Assembly (NCBI GenBank): GCA_034406715.1
Contig: CP137870.1
Coordinates: 682,001-746,000 of the forward strand
Direction of reading: 5' to 3'
Length of the DNA stretch: 64,000 bases
Source: Rhodotorula mucilaginosa
Lineage: Eukaryota; Basidiomycota; Microbotryomycetes; Sporidiobolales; Sporidiobolaceae
Below the pieces are notes generated by a model. That model ran no database searches. It worked only from the letters and a program-made list of their open reading frames with translations, and was not told where the DNA came from. How positions within the stretch are numbered: the first letter of the stretch is position 1; each line of letters starts with the position of its first letter. Shown piece after piece: positions 35,561-48,800 of this stretch. The position numbers and the translations under genes are program-made.

Positions 35561-37332
35561 ATGAGCACCTTTGGAACCCTGTTCCGTGTCACGACCTACG
35601 GCGAGTCGCACTGCGCCTCGGTAGGCGCCATCATTGATGGTTGCCCTCCGGTGAGTCTCCCTTTTCCCGTCCACACTTCTCGTTGATGTCGCCTTCAGCG
35701 AGTCTTTCGAATCGAGTTGACTCTTGGTACATTCGGTAACCTGCAGGGCATGCCGCTTTCGGACGAGGACATCCAGCCGCAGATGACTCGTCGCCGTCCG
35801 GGCCAGAGCGTCCTGACAACTCCGGCAAGTTCCTCTCGAACGCTTCCACCCAAGCGCAACGTCCAGTACACTGACGCGGTTACCACACCCACAGCGTAAC
35901 GAGCAGGACGCTGTCCAGCTTCAGTCTGGCGTCGAAGCCGGCTACACGCTCGGAACCCCGATCGGCCTCATGGTCCGCAACAAGGACCACCGACCGCATG
36001 ACTACACCGAGACCGACGACTACCCGCGCCCGAGTCACGCAGACTGGACGTACCTGCTCAAGTACGGAATCAAGGCGAGCAGTGGAGGTGGTCGCAGTTC
36101 GGCCCGAGAGACGATCGGTGCGTCTCGTGCTACCAATCCCTACGCTTCGGGGCGGCAAATGCCCACCCACCGAATCGCACACATAACTGACTCGGGGTGT
36201 CCGCCACGGTATTCAGGCCGCGTTGCTGCTGGCACGATCGCCGAGCGTTACCTCAAGATGGCTTACGGTGTTGAGATTGTCGCGTTCGTTTCGTCGGTCG
36301 GCAAGATCCACATCCCCGATTCGGCGGGCGACGACGACCTCCTCAGCGAGGAGTACCTTCAACTCATGCACGGTCTGACGCGGGAAAAAGTCGACGAGAA
36401 CACCGTGCGGTGCCCGCACCAGGAGACGGCTGAGCTGATGGAGGAGGTGAGACCTCTTGTTCCCTCTCGGTCCAACTCGAACTTTTGGCTGACCCGCCTT
36501 GCCGCCACAACACAGCGCATTCACGAGGCAAAGGCCAACAACGACTCGATCGGCGGTACCGTCACCTGCGTGATCCGTCACTCGCCCGTCGGACTCGGCG
36601 AGCCCGTCTTTGACAAGCTCGAGGCCAAGCTCGCGCACGCCATGCTCTCGATCCCGGCCACCAAAGGTTTCGAGATCGGTTCGGGCTTCAAGGGCTGCGA
36701 GGTCCCCGGCTCGTTGCACAACGACGCTTTCATGCAGAAGCCGGACGGGCGGTTGGGTACCAAGACGAACCGGAGTGGTGGTATCCAAGGAGGAATCACC
36801 AACGGCGAGGACATCTACTTCAAGTAAGTCCTCCCGTCCTCTTTTGCGTGACTCCACCTGTGCTGAAAGAACTCGGGTCATTTTCAGGATCGCCTTCAAG
36901 TCGCCTGCCACTATCTCTCAGGAGCAGACGACGGCAACGTACGCCGGCAAGAGCGGTGTCCTGGCCACCCGAGGTCGCCACGACCCGTGTGTCGTTCCGC
37001 GGTACGGCGCACTATCCTTATTTCGCCCAGATGGAGTGACCAAACTGACGAACGCGTTTTTGTTTCGCAGGGCTGTTCCGATCGTTGAAGCCATGGCCGC
37101 TCTCGTCATCATGGAGTACGTCCTGAGCTCCTGCTGGCTGTGAGCGTCATCCTGAGCCGAGCTGACTCGGCGTCAATCGCCCCGTTCCCGCAGCGCCGTC
37201 CTCATCCAAAACTCGCGAAAGGCCGCCGCTTCGCTCCTTCCCGAGCTCAACCTGCCGCCTTCGATGGCGCTCCCGCCGAAAAAGATGCAGGACAAGATGG
37301 TCAAGGATATTGTTGAACAGCAGGAGCAGTAG
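35561..37332 (+). CDS. ARO2: Chorismate synthase
   Basis: It catalyses the last shikimate-pathway step, 5-enolpyruvylshikimate-3-phosphate to chorismate, using reduced FMN. Fungal enzymes reduce their own flavin. [18 protein letters not shown] is the signature start. [43 protein letters not shown] and [19 protein letters not shown] follow, then [12 protein letters not shown] and [18 protein letters not shown] near the end. Eight short exons are clear (35561-35650, 35747-35824, from 35895, and so on). The intron at 35825-35894 uses a GC donor. The product ends ...[10 protein letters not shown]. It is same-strand with the GH85 gene 224 bp downstream. Confidence 0.97.
35825..35894 (+). other. 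GC-AG intron in chorismate synthase
   Basis: The exon ends ...TTP (ACT CCG), immediately followed by GCAAGT, and the next exon starts after ACCCACAG with CGTAACGAGCAG (RNEQ). This phase-0 join gives the expected TTPRNEQDA. The only nearby GT (in AAGTTC) is in the wrong phase and would create a TAA at once. GCAAGT is the consensus for the minor class of GC donors. Confidence 0.82.
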
Positions 37333-37555
37333 GAGGTCGATGGAGACTTTAGACAGCCTTTGTACGCTGAGAATTGAATCTCGCAACGAATTGCAATCTA
37401 TCGAAACCCCCTTTGGTCGGCGGCGCTCGTTCTTCAAGACGGATTGCTCAAACTGTGCTTAAGAAAAGCATAGCTCGCGCAAATTTCCCTCTATGTAGAC
37501 CTGCAACTGCCCCTACTCTCACAGACCTCTTCTCTCCCTCTTCTGTCTTTCTCTC

Positions 37556-39980
37556 ATGCCGCGAGCTCGACATCTCGGGCCTGTGCCCACGAGTGCCGAC
37601 TGTGAAGATTATTTCGACTCGCTAGCTGATCTGGCCCGCTGGGCTCAGACTCCGCGACCTCCTTTCGAGGAATTTGCTACCCCACCTGCACCGCTTCCAA
37701 CAGCTCTACTGCCGGACCAAGACTCGCAGCGAGGCAAAGTGCTCGTCTGCCATGACTACAAGGTGCGTTTGCTTGCTGTGATCCATCCTCCGAAGCTTCG
37801 CTGGTTTCGGCTGACGCAGAGGAACGCATTTGACAGGGAGGCTATCGTGAAATCGGCGGCGACGAACGCGAGTACACCTTTGAGCATTTCTGCTCGATAG
37901 ATACATTCGTATAGTAAGTGAGACGAAAGGAACGGGGTCCGACCTGAACTGTCGCGGAGAGACCTAACCTCTGTCGCCACGAACCAGTTTCTCACACCAC
38001 CGGGTGACGTGCCCGCCCAAGAGCTCAATCAGGGCCGCCCATGCTGCCGGAACGGCAATCCTCGGTATCTTCGTCTTTGAATGGGACGCCGGGAAAGCCG
38101 ACATCGTCGAGCTCGTCGCCGCGGACGGGAGCGATGGCTTTCGAACCGTCAACACCCGTTACGCCGACATGCTCGTCGAGCTGACTCGCGAACGCAATTT
38201 TGACGGCTGGCTGGTGAACGTCGAGGTCGACTTGGGTATCGAGGGAGCCCCAGATAGCGCACGCAAGCATGCTGCCGCGCTGGTGTCGTGGCTCGCGTAT
38301 TTTTCCGCTGCTCTGAAACGAGCGATTCCGCACGCCCAACTTCTATGGTGCGCATCTTTCGCGAGTTGTCCAACATTGCATGTGCTGATACCTGTCTGAC
38401 AGGTACGACGCGGTGACAATTGAAGGTACGGCTGGCGTGCCTGGAAGGTCATTCGAAAACAACTGACGCCACCGTCATCAGGGAAGCTCCGATGGCAGAA
38501 CTGCCTGAACCACTTCAACTTACCCTTCTTTCAAGCGTGCGACGGTATCTTCTGCAACTATTGGTGGCGCGAGGAACATCTCAGAGCGACGTTCGAACTC
38601 CTCCGAAAGGTCGCGCCCGGGCGCGCAAAGGACGTCTACTTCGGCATCGACGTCTTTGGCCGAGGCACATACGCAGGCGGCGGATTTGAGACTTGGCGAG
38701 CGATGCACGCCATTCGAGAAGCGACGCCCGCCGGCTCGCCGGAATTTTCGACCGCCCTCTTCGCACCCGGCTGGACCGTCGAGGCAGAATCGCTGCAGCA
38801 CTCTCTCACTTCCCCTGATGCGCACGCACGGTGGCGCGCCGACGATCGATACTTCTGGGAAGGCGGACCACCTACGCCGTCGGTCGCCGTCGAAGCCGCG
38901 CGTCAGACTCGCGAGTGTCGGGAGCAGCGCGGCATCCAGCGCGCTCGGCAGCTTGCTGCTTTGACGGCACCCACAGCGAGCCCAATCCCTCTCCGCTTCC
39001 GAGCACCGGTCCCCGCCGACTTTGACTACAACGGTCCTCTGCCGCCACTTCCGGGCTCGGAGATTGCGGCGTCGCGGCAGAAGATTTTGTCCTTCTGTCC
39101 CCGACCTCGACCGGTTCCTTGTCCAGATTTTCATTTCTATACCAACTTTTCCGCCGGCTCCGGACACGACTTTTACGTCGCTGGACGAAAAGTCATCGAT
39201 CACAACACCCTGGAGGAGGCGAGCGATCGTTTCGGCTGGACCGACGTCAATTTCCTCGCGGCGCAACCCAGCGGCGTAACGAGCGTCTTCGACGAACGTG
39301 ACGCATGGGAGGGCGAGAGGTGCCTTGTTGTCGATCAGCACGCGGCGGCAGCGCTAGAACCGACAACCGAAGCTAGCCTCGGGCTCTTCGACCTCTCGTT
39401 CCCGCCCGTTCGGACAGCGGTTGATCTTGACCTGTTACTGGTTTACAAGCTCGCGACACCGTCAAGCGAAACTCTCGACTCTCCTCGCCTCTTCGTCGAC
39501 GGCAAAGGCGTTCAGCAAGCTCGGGAGGATTTCGAAGCGGCGCAGGAGCTCGCGAATGGATGGCTTCTCTCCCGGACGCGATGCCGTCTCGCTCAATCCG
39601 ACCATGCTAGCATATTCCACCTCGGGCTCCATTCCAATTCAGGCGTCACTTGCCGAGTGGGTGCGGTCTGCGTCGTTCCAACTGGTACCCAACCAAGCAC
39701 TCGCATTCCATCGCCGCGGTCGGGCAACGGCGAATCGATCACATGGCGCAACGATCTGGTCGTCCGTGATCCTCCGACGACTGCCGTACCTGTGGCCCTT
39801 TCGCAGACTCACGTCTTTCTCGCGGACGACGGTAGTGCTGAGAAATATCTGGGATCCACCTTGGACCGGAGATTCCATCTCGGGGCTGACCGTCCTCAGC
39901 CGGGACAGCGAATGCGTCTCGTCAGCGGCGGTATCGATGCAATCCTCGCACGACTCGGAAATGTAGCGATTGTATCCTAG
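37556..39980 (+). CDS. Endo-beta-N-acetylglucosaminidase, glycoside hydrolase family 85
   Basis: The start MPRARHLGPVPTSADCEDYF has no signal peptide. Family GH85 marks follow in order: VLVCHDYKGGYRE; SSIRAAHAAGTAILGIFVFEW; the catalytic segment GWLVNVEVDLG, whose Asn-x-Glu pair is the substrate-assisted catalytic couple; LLWYDAVT; and FFQACDGIFCNYWW. KDVYFGIDVFGRGTYAGGGFE completes the barrel. Four introns lie at about 37761, 37914, 38348 and 38427. A C-terminal beta-rich region of about 350 residues extends to the stop at 39980. The enzyme cuts between the two core GlcNAc residues of N-glycans. Lack of a secretion signal suggests a cytosolic role in clearing free or misfolded glycans, as in animals. 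It is convergent with SSK1. Confidence 0.9.
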
Positions 39981-40134
39981 GATTACAGCGATTCCCAAAA
40001 ATGACCGGCACATGCGTGTATATTTGTCCGCCCAAGGAAAGTGGAAAGCTCAACAACAAGCAACAGAAAAAGCGGTACAGGGACAAAGAGGATGGAAAGG
40101 TTCAGCCGCGAGGTCAGGAGTGCGCGCGTCTAGG

Positions 40135-43100
40135 TTAAGAGGGGGAGTCCGAGCCTTCCCGTGAGAGGTTCGCAATCTCGTTTCGCTCCAGCTCCGCGTC
40201 GATAAGGCGATTGTCCTCGGCGGCGGCGTCGTCGATGGGAGCAGATTTGTCGCTAGTCGTGGGTGCAGATTGTTCGGTAGTCGTCGACGCCGAAACGGGG
40301 CCACTCGACTTTTCCTTCACGAGGGTCTCGAGCACCTCGCCGACGCCGTCCAACGTATCTTGAGCATCCCCGTTAGCTGCGCCGGCCGGCGTAGTCACAG
40401 CCTCGGGAACCGCTGGAACTGGATGCGGTGTCTGGTGCGGCGTGGGCGATGTGACGCGCAGAGTCGGCTGGCCATTTGTCGGAGCAGACTCGTCCGGGGA
40501 GGTGGCGCTGGCTGGAGGAGACAAGTCCGGCAGCGGCGAGAGTGCATCCTTCGGTGAGCGCATGCCGGAAGGCGACGACGCCCTCGACAGTGGTCGCTCG
40601 ATGTGCAGATGTTGCGAGACCACGTCGGCGCGTGTCGCAAACCCTTGCGAATACTTCGACGGTGTTCGCGAACGCGACCGAGGGCGCACTGGCGTGCCGG
40701 TACGGCTACTCGGCGCGCTGCTCACGCTGGTCGCTTCGGATGGCGTGTCGGAGCGCCGACCGAAACCACTCAGGTAGGCCATCGATCCCCATTCCACGAG
40801 CTTCGACTCGAGCCAGGGCAGCGAGACCGGCTTCGTCAGGAAATCGTTGCAACCTGCTGCCAGCGCAGCGACTCGATCCGCTTGGAGGGAGGAGGCGGTG
40901 AGGGCGACGATGATGACCGGCATGTTCAACAGCGGGGAGTTGGGTGTGCTCAGCGGATTGCTGCTCGTACTCGAGGACGGCGAGCCAATGTCCGAAGTCG
41001 GTGTCGTGACGAGCATGCTGACGTTGTTGGCGCGCTCCATCTCGCGAATCTCCCTCGTGGCCTCGATGCCGCTCTTGACGGGAAGCTGGATATCCATCTG
41101 CGAATCGACGAATCACGGTCAGGTCCCTCGTCGGACACTTGGAAAGCCTGCGCCACACAACGTACGAGCACGAGATGGAAGTTGCCCTTCTTCCACATGT
41201 CGACCGCCTGCTGACCGTCTTTCGCAACCTTGTAGGTGATGCCCTTCTTCTTCATGAAGACTGAGAGGATAGTTTGATTGATCGGGTTATCTGCACGATA
41301 GATCACAGGGTGAGTATGCAACCGGTCCGGGAAAGGTGGACTAGTCTGCACTGACCTTCGACGATGAGCACACTGATCGGCGGCACAGCTGGTAGAGTTC
41401 CGCGCCGGCTCGATCTCCTCCTCTGGCGCGGCATGTTGGACACAGATGTCGACTTCGTGCGAGTCCGCGGCCCACCAGCACCAGGAGGTGGCGACTTGGC
41501 GAGTGCCTGGGCAGCAGCAGCGCCTTCGGCTGCGGCGGAGCTTGGACCGGTCGAGGCCGGAGCAGCCAAAGGCGAAGTCGCTCCTCCGCCCGAATTCTGA
41601 CGCGAGGGCACTGCCGGTGTCTGACTGCCCCCCGTCCCTCGCTGCGACGCCGGCACAGTTCCGCCACCGGCACTCGACCCGCTCAAGCTCCGGCGCGACG
41701 GCGGCGGGCTACGAAGCGAGCTCGTACGCGACAATGGCTCGCCAGGACCGGCACTCGCAACGTCGACCGCATCCTCGCCGAGGGTTCTGGATTTTGCGGC
41801 GCTGATGAAAGTGTCGAGAGCGAGGGCGGGAGTTCCTGGCGGACCGGATGCAGGTGCCGAAACGGCCTCCAACATTGGCGACGAGGCGTGAATGCTCGAA
41901 CTGCCGCTTGATTGCCGCCGACTGTGCGGCTGCGAGCCCAGACCAATTTCGTGCGGAGCTGCAACGGTGACGGATGCGGGAGGATCGGAAGAGTTCCACA
42001 GGTCGGCAGGCGTCTCTTCGGGAATGTGCTGCTGAGCAACGAGTGAAGGTGTCCGCTCGAGACCACCGACCCAGCGCATGCGTTCCCGGAACGACGATCC
42101 GCGAGACCTGGGCTGCGGCTGGAAGAAGATACCCGAACGACCGTCCGGGCTCTGGACGACCATACCTTCGCTCGGCGTACTCTCCTTCAGCTCTTCGGAA
42201 ACCGAAGAGAAGTACGATTCCGCGGTATCCGAAATCTTGCCGAGCGGAGAAGGCGGAAGCCCCCCACCGGCGTGATGCCCATACGTTGTCGGTGGGGTTC
42301 TCGCCTTCGTGGACCCGGGAGAGCCAGAAGCGTGCCCCTTCTGCGACGAGCCGTCTTCGGCACCGGAAAAGTCGAATTCGCGGTCCTTGTTCAGCGACGG
42401 GGAGAGGCGGGGAGTCCAGTACTTGACTCCAGGCGAAGACGGAGACGTGGCGATCGGCGGCAGAGTCGGATCGACGGACGGCCGCTTGAGAGCGGACCAG
42501 ATCGCGGTCATGATCCGCCGCGGTCCTGCAGGCTTCGGGACGACGAGGACCTCGGGCAAGTTCGGCTGGCGGCTCATCGCGAGCGCGTCTTGCACGATCT
42601 CTTTGATCTCTTTGTAGTCGATCAAGCTGGCGAAATGGACGATGACCCACTGCGACGCCTGCAACTGCGTGGGCTGAGGCGGCGGCGCCTGGCGGACATG
42701 CGGTGTGGAGCGCGCCCGTCTAGAAGAGAGTTGCGGGCGCTTGGCGAGGAGTGTCGGCGCATAGTGGAGTGGCGGCGCCCGCAACGAAGCGAGGAGTCGA
42801 CGCAGAGTGGCGACGTCGTCGTCGATGATGACGAGGTTCGATCCGCCTTCGACACCGATACCGAATTCGGAGCTCTTGCCATCGGAAGAGGTACTCGGCG
42901 AGGTCGTCGCTGTCTCGAACCCCGAGTCGAAGCGAGTTGCAGGCGGCGGGATCGACCCCGACCTCGACTGCGACGCTTCCGACGAGCGACTGTCGCCCGA
43001 GCCAGCGTCCGACTCGATCGGAACGTGCTGCACGTCCATTCCCCAGCCGGCGAGATACAGCGTGAGGTGCTTGGCGAACGCGCTCGTCTCGCCCGCATGC

Positions 43101-45204
43101 AGCGCCACCTTGAGACCTTTCAAGGAGGAGTCGGCAAAGCGCTTGAGGTCGTTGATCGAGGGTTCCTGGCCCGCAGTCGGTTCGAGGCGGATCTTCCGAC
43201 GACCGAGCAAAGAGCTTGGATCTTCCGGCTCGGCGGGGGCTTTCGGTCGGGCCGCAGGCAACATGGCCTCGAGCGACCACGAGCGCGTGGCAGCGTCTGG
43301 CTGCATCGTATCGGCCATGGCGAGCTGGATCAAGGAGAACAAGGAGAGGGCGAACGGAGTGTCGAAGGGAGGCGAAGGAAGAGGCGGTGGAGTAGACATC
43401 GATTCGTCGATAGAGCCGGGAGGATTGGGGATGACTGGTGACGAAACGACGATGTCGAGTGACAAGTTCCACCACAGCTGAGGTCGAGACTGCAACATGT
43501 CGAGGTCGCCGTGCAGGTCGGCCTCGGCGGGAGTGGATGGCCGTGACTGGGCGGGCGAGGTCGGCGGAGTGGCCGCAGTCGCCAGAAATCGCATCTCCAC
43601 GGTCGACCCCGGGGCTGCTCCCGCAAGAATGTGATGCAGAATCTACGGGAGGTGATCCGAGGTCAGTTTTCGCGGCAACTCTTGCCTTGCTGATCGAGAC
43701 AGAAACTGGGAAAAAGTTCTCTCACCCAGACGAGGGTGACACTCCACGCTCGTTCATCGGCTCGCACGAGCAGCTCACGCGTCTCGACGTTCTTGCGCTT
43801 GCGAGCGCTCGGGCCTGCCTGACCCGGTGCTTCGGACACATTCGGCGTGACTGCCGGACTCGGTGCGGTCCCCGACCCAGCTTGTCCGACGACGAGCTCG
43901 ATCCCGCGAGCCGCCGCGTCAGCTGCGAGGACGTCCGCCACGCCTTGGAGCAACGACGGAAAGTCAAAGACCTGCTCCGGCTCATCGTCGATTTCCTGCG
44001 GCGGTCCGGCACCTTCTCCCCCGTGACTCGGCGGCAGCACAGAAGGCCGTAGCGGCTGCGATCCTCGCCCGACTTCGCCGATCCATTCGAATCCGCGGAA
44101 CAGGCGCCACAGTGCAGCGGCGGAGACGGCCGGGATCGAGAGCGTGTTCGGCGCGTGCAGTTCGTGCGAGTGTGACGGCTGAACATGCGTCGCGGTCGGC
44201 ACGCCCGAAAAGTATGATGCAGAAGTCGTGCTGCCGGTGGCATCCGAACTGATGCTGGCGGCAGACGAGAGAAGGGCAGCCGAGCCTGTCGCGGTCGAGA
44301 TGCTGCCTTCGCGCTGGGCCAAATGTTCGAGTGAGACACCGAACAGGGCCGGCAATTGCAGGGGAGGGGAGAAGAGATGAGTCGGGCCGAGCTGCGAGAG
44401 GAGGAGGAGTGCCGGGGGGAGGAGAGTGCTGATGAGCTCGAGGGATTGATCGACATGAGGTCGCAACGGCCGTCCGGGCTCGTCGATACGTTCGAGCGGT
44501 GTGCCGGGAGCATAGCCGGATGTATAGGCATGATCGTGTCCCACGATAGTCTGCTGACTTTTGGTACTGCTCTTGCGACCGACGACGGGCGGCCGACTAG
44601 GCAGCGCACCGCCAGACTCGGAGTCGAACATGGTATCGATTGGGTTCCGCTCCTTTCCCCGAAGTGTGGCCGGAGACCCGGGCGACAGCTGCACGCCTTC
44701 TGGAGTCGCCGCAATCGCCGATGCCACCGCAGTGGCCGGCAGCGGGGTTGTCGGCGACTTGGGCGACGTTGATTCGGGACTGTCTGCTTCGAGGAGCGAC
44801 GAGCGACTCCGACGGAACTTGAACCGGCGCGCGAGCGATCCACCCGGTGTACCGGCGCTGTTCGTAGTCAGAGTCGATGCGGAAGTGTGCGTCGAGCTCG
44901 GAGCAGGACTAGCGACCCGCTCTGGAGGAGCTGAAGGTGGGTCGCCTTCCGACGACAGGCCGGAGTGTCTGAACGGGACCGGACTCGACAGACTCCGCGG
45001 AAGCGGCGGTCGCTGCGAGTTGCCCGTACCGTTCGAAGCGCGCAGGTTTCCGAGAAAGCGAGTCAGAAAAGTCCCTGGCGGCGGTTGAGCGGTTGCGCTG
45101 GAAGAGGCCGACAGGTTGCCTGGAGGGACGGGAACGCATGGGTCAGCCTTGCTTGTGCGCCTGACGGCAAGAGAAGAGGCTCGGGCTACATAAGCTGTAG
45201 GCAT
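40135..45204 (-). CDS. SSK1: Response regulator Ssk1 (HOG pathway)
   Basis: The C-terminal receiver domain starts VLIVEDNPINQTILSVF and spans two introns. It has the phosphoacceptor in HLVLMDIQLPVKSG, the T/S block IIVALTAS, and the conserved Lys in DFLTKPVSLPW. In yeast Ssk1 is phosphorylated via Sln1-Ypd1 and, when unphosphorylated, activates the Ssk2/Ssk22 MAPKKKs of the HOG osmostress pathway. Upstream lies about 1,200 residues of mostly Ser/Pro-rich sequence containing two degenerate folded regions (see findings). Exons include ...-43726, 43642-41356, 41290-41166 and 41097-40135. The start is uncertain: ATG 45204 (MPTAYVARASSLAVRR) is used here, but ATG 45339 with a further intron at about 45240 is also possible. 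Confidence 0.83.
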
Positions 45205-45846
45205 CACGCGCCGGTACGCGGTTGTGAGCGTGGGAGACTTACTCGGTACCCGACGAGGAGGCACTCCCTCGGGACGAGACTCGCCGACTCGTTCCTCGGA
45301 CCTCCGAGGGCCTTCCGCCCGCCCGCGCTCACTCTGCATGTTCGACTGGTGTCCCCTCTCCGCAGGTGAGCTCTATCCGGCGCGATCCGAGCACGAGCGA
45401 CGGGGAGATGAGGAGTCGATCCAGTCCCCGAGTCGGCCTCTCGACGATTCGACGCGGGTCGGCTCGTTGCGCGGTCAGCGCTGTCGAGACGGTCGCGTAT
45501 ACGGACAGCACAACAGCACCTCGGCAGACGGGTCACGACAGTCGTAGAGCGTAGAAGCTCGCGGTCTCTTGGCTCGACGATCGGCGTGAATGATCGCGGC
45601 CCCTTTCTTGAGCCTCCCCTCGAGCAAACCTGCGCTTCAAGAGCGAAAAATGCAGAAGATGGAGTGACTGTACAGCCTCGTGGACCTAAAGCAATGAAAG
45701 CGTGACATGGACGAACCCCCACGGAGAAGAGAAAGGGCGGGGAGGGGAAGGAAAGCTACAGAAATTGACCGCGGCGGCGGTTGCCACTGGTCATTTTGGT
45801 GAGTGGATACAGATGCGAGACGGGATGATTCAAGCGAGATGCTTGT
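45205..45846. promoter_or_regulatory. SSK1 5' region and RAD16 3' end
   Basis: A 640-bp same-strand gap. If SSK1 starts at 45339 its first codons lie here. Otherwise it holds only promoter/UTR sequence with C/T tracts and nothing further recognised. Confidence 0.35.
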
Positions 45847-48800
45847 TCACGACAGCGAGAACAAGAACATGAGATCCTCGGGAGTAAGCTGAAACAGAAG
45901 CGTCAGCAACGGACCGTGTCTAGTTGGGCGCAAGGCGGCTGGGATGCGAGGAAAACGGGGAGAGAGGAGACAGGCAAACTCACACGTCCCATCGCCTTGT
46001 CGTCGTCTCCGAGCGTAGAAGCCGCGAGGTTCTCCTTCTTCTTTTGAAGGTCGAGGATACGAGCTTCGATCGAGTTTTCGATGATGAGCCGGGTCACGTT
46101 GATCGGCCTGTGCTGGCCGATTCGGTGCGTCCTGTCCATAGCCTGGAGCTGAAGAGCAGAAAAAACCAGTCAGATTGATTAGACCAGATGGCGCCGAGCG
46201 AATGCGACTCACCTCGACCGCCGGGTTCCACCACCTGTGAAGAGAAAAGCTCGTCAGCTCTCGGAGCGGAGTTTGGCTGGTGAGCTACTCACGGGTCCAA
46301 GATGATGGCACGGCTGGCCTCGACCAAGTTCAGCGCGACTGTGGAGAAAAGCCGGGAGTCAGGACCCTACTGAAATTCGTTTGTGATGACCGACTCCGAC
46401 TCACCTCCGCCGGCTTTCAAAGAGATCAGGAAGACGGTGCATTCGGGATCATCGGTAAACGCCTTGATCGTGTTGTCTCGGGCGAGCGGCGTCATGGAAC
46501 CCATCAGCCGGACAAACTTGAAGCCGCTGAGCTGCAGGCGGCGAGCCACGAGATCGCTGCGCAACATTTGCTTTTGCATGAGTTGTACTTCTCCGGAAGA
46601 ACGATCATGCATCAAGACTCACAGCATTGTCGTGAACTGCGAAAAGACGAGGGTCTTGAGCGTGCGGTCTTCGGTGCGGGTCTTGCTGAGCTCCTCGAGC
46701 CTGTTGTTTTTACGGTCTGTCAGTTTGACGCGCTGTGCTCGCGACGAGTCCCGAGACAAGAACATACAGTGCTTCGATCTTGGTACTCGTGCGCGCCTTG
46801 GTCGGGTCAATCCGGGCAAGGAAGCCCTGCCGGCCAGTCTCGTCGACTTCGATCGCGTCCTGGTCGAGGTCGATGCTCATCGGCAGGTGGCAGACGGGGC
46901 ACTCGGGCTTGTACTCGACCGCCGTCTCGAGGTACTGGCGCACGCACTCGCGGCAGAAGATGTGGCGACACGCGGTCTTGACGGCGTCTTCGGCCTCGTC
47001 GAGGCACAGGCGACAGGTCAAAATCTCCTGCGGCAAGTCGGCCGCCGCGTGCTGGACGGGCTCGGCCGTCTTGGACTTGATGACGAGGTCGGGGTGGTCG
47101 GCCATTTGACGCATGCGCGTGATGAGCGTAAAGATGTTGCTGTAGTTGTTGAGGACGGTTCCCTCGTCGGCGTACGTGTTGAACTTGCGCTTGACGTCCT
47201 TGAACAGACTCTGGTACAGCTCTTCCTCCTCTTCGGTGAAAAAGTCGCGGCGGACATTGACGATACGGGGCGGGAGACCGAGGTCGTCGGCTCGTTCGAC
47301 CTTGGTCCGGCGCAGCATCAAGTGGGACAGCAGCAAGCTGAGCTTGGCAAAGGCTCGCGATCCTTCACCGGACGTCGCTCCTCCATACTGGATCGGCTTC
47401 AGGACCTCGTGGTTCCAGTAGCAGACATGCTGCATCGCCGAGTGGCCACATTCCTGCATTCGCCGCAACAGCGTCAGTGGTACTGCCTTGCAACGGAATG
47501 TGGGCGGGAAAAGGACGCACCGTGCAAGGGCCCTTCGTGCAAAGCCAGTGCAAACTCTTGCAGTCGCAGCGCTTGCAAAAGTAGAAAGCGTACGGGTCGC
47601 AGCCGACAAATCGGATCAGCGAGTACAACTCGCCGACGCGGTTTTGCAACGGCGTTCCCGAAAGGCACCAGCGGTAGTGGGCGCGAAGAGCGAAGGCGGC
47701 CTTGGCGGTGTTGGCCTGGCGATCCTTGATGTTGTGAGCCTCGTCGAGGATGACGCGGTGCCTGCGATAGCGTGAATTAGCATCGAGAATCGGGAGCATC
47801 AAGGTTGCGCGCCATACTAACCACTTGACCTTGTGCAGAATCGAGTCTTCCTTGAGGATCTTGCCCTTGCGCGTGAAGCCCTTTTGCTCGCGTCGGAAGG
47901 TGGATTCGAGGACGGCGTCTGGGAGATTCCGCTAGTCAGTGTCCGAAAAGGAGGGTGAAGTTGGCGCGAGAGAAACACTCACAACTCGTCAAGACCACAT
48001 CGTACTTCTCCATCTCCTTGACGTTGCTCAAGCGGTTCGTGCCATGGAAGATGAGGACTTTGAAGCCCTTGGTGAACTTTTCGATCTCGCTCTTCCACTG
48101 CATGATGGCGACGGTCGGCGCGAGCACCAGAGTCGATCCCTTCGGGTGAGACGGCGACCAGTCGGACAGGATCAACGAAATGGTCTGGATCGTTTTGCCC
48201 ATGCTAGTAGGCAAGACTGTACGTCAGCACGAGAAATTCCCGGTCGACAGGGTAAGAGCAGAACGCAACTCACCCCATCTCGTCGCAGAGGAAACCGCCC
48301 TTGAACGGCCCCTGCTCCTGCTTGACGAGCCAGTTGAGACCCTCGAGCTGGAACGGCAGCAGTTTTTGCGTCAAGCCAGCTGGCTGAACCGCCTTCTCGA
48401 CGGTCCGGACCGGCAGTTCACGGAGCTCGTCCCAGCACGTCTTGAGCTCGGGGTGGTTCGCTTGCAGGTAGAATGACGTCTTGCCGAACTGTATGAGAAA
48501 AAGCGTCAACAGCTGCAGCTAAGTGCAAGCAGGCGAGAAGAGAAAATCCTCACGTTGGACATTTTCTTGAGCGCCTTCTTGTCCTCCTTGGTGACGACCG
48601 CTCCTTTCCGGACCGGGACCACCTTGCGCGCCTTCTTCGCGTTCTTTGCCGTCGTCTTCGCATCTTCGGCAGCGTCCGCGAGGGCGTCGAGGGCGTCGAG
48701 CTCGTCAAGGAGATCCTCCTCGTCCTTGACTTTGCTCTTGACCTTCTTTTTGGGCTTGAGGTCGTCTTCACTCTCCAGGTCGACGCTGGCGGTCGCGACC

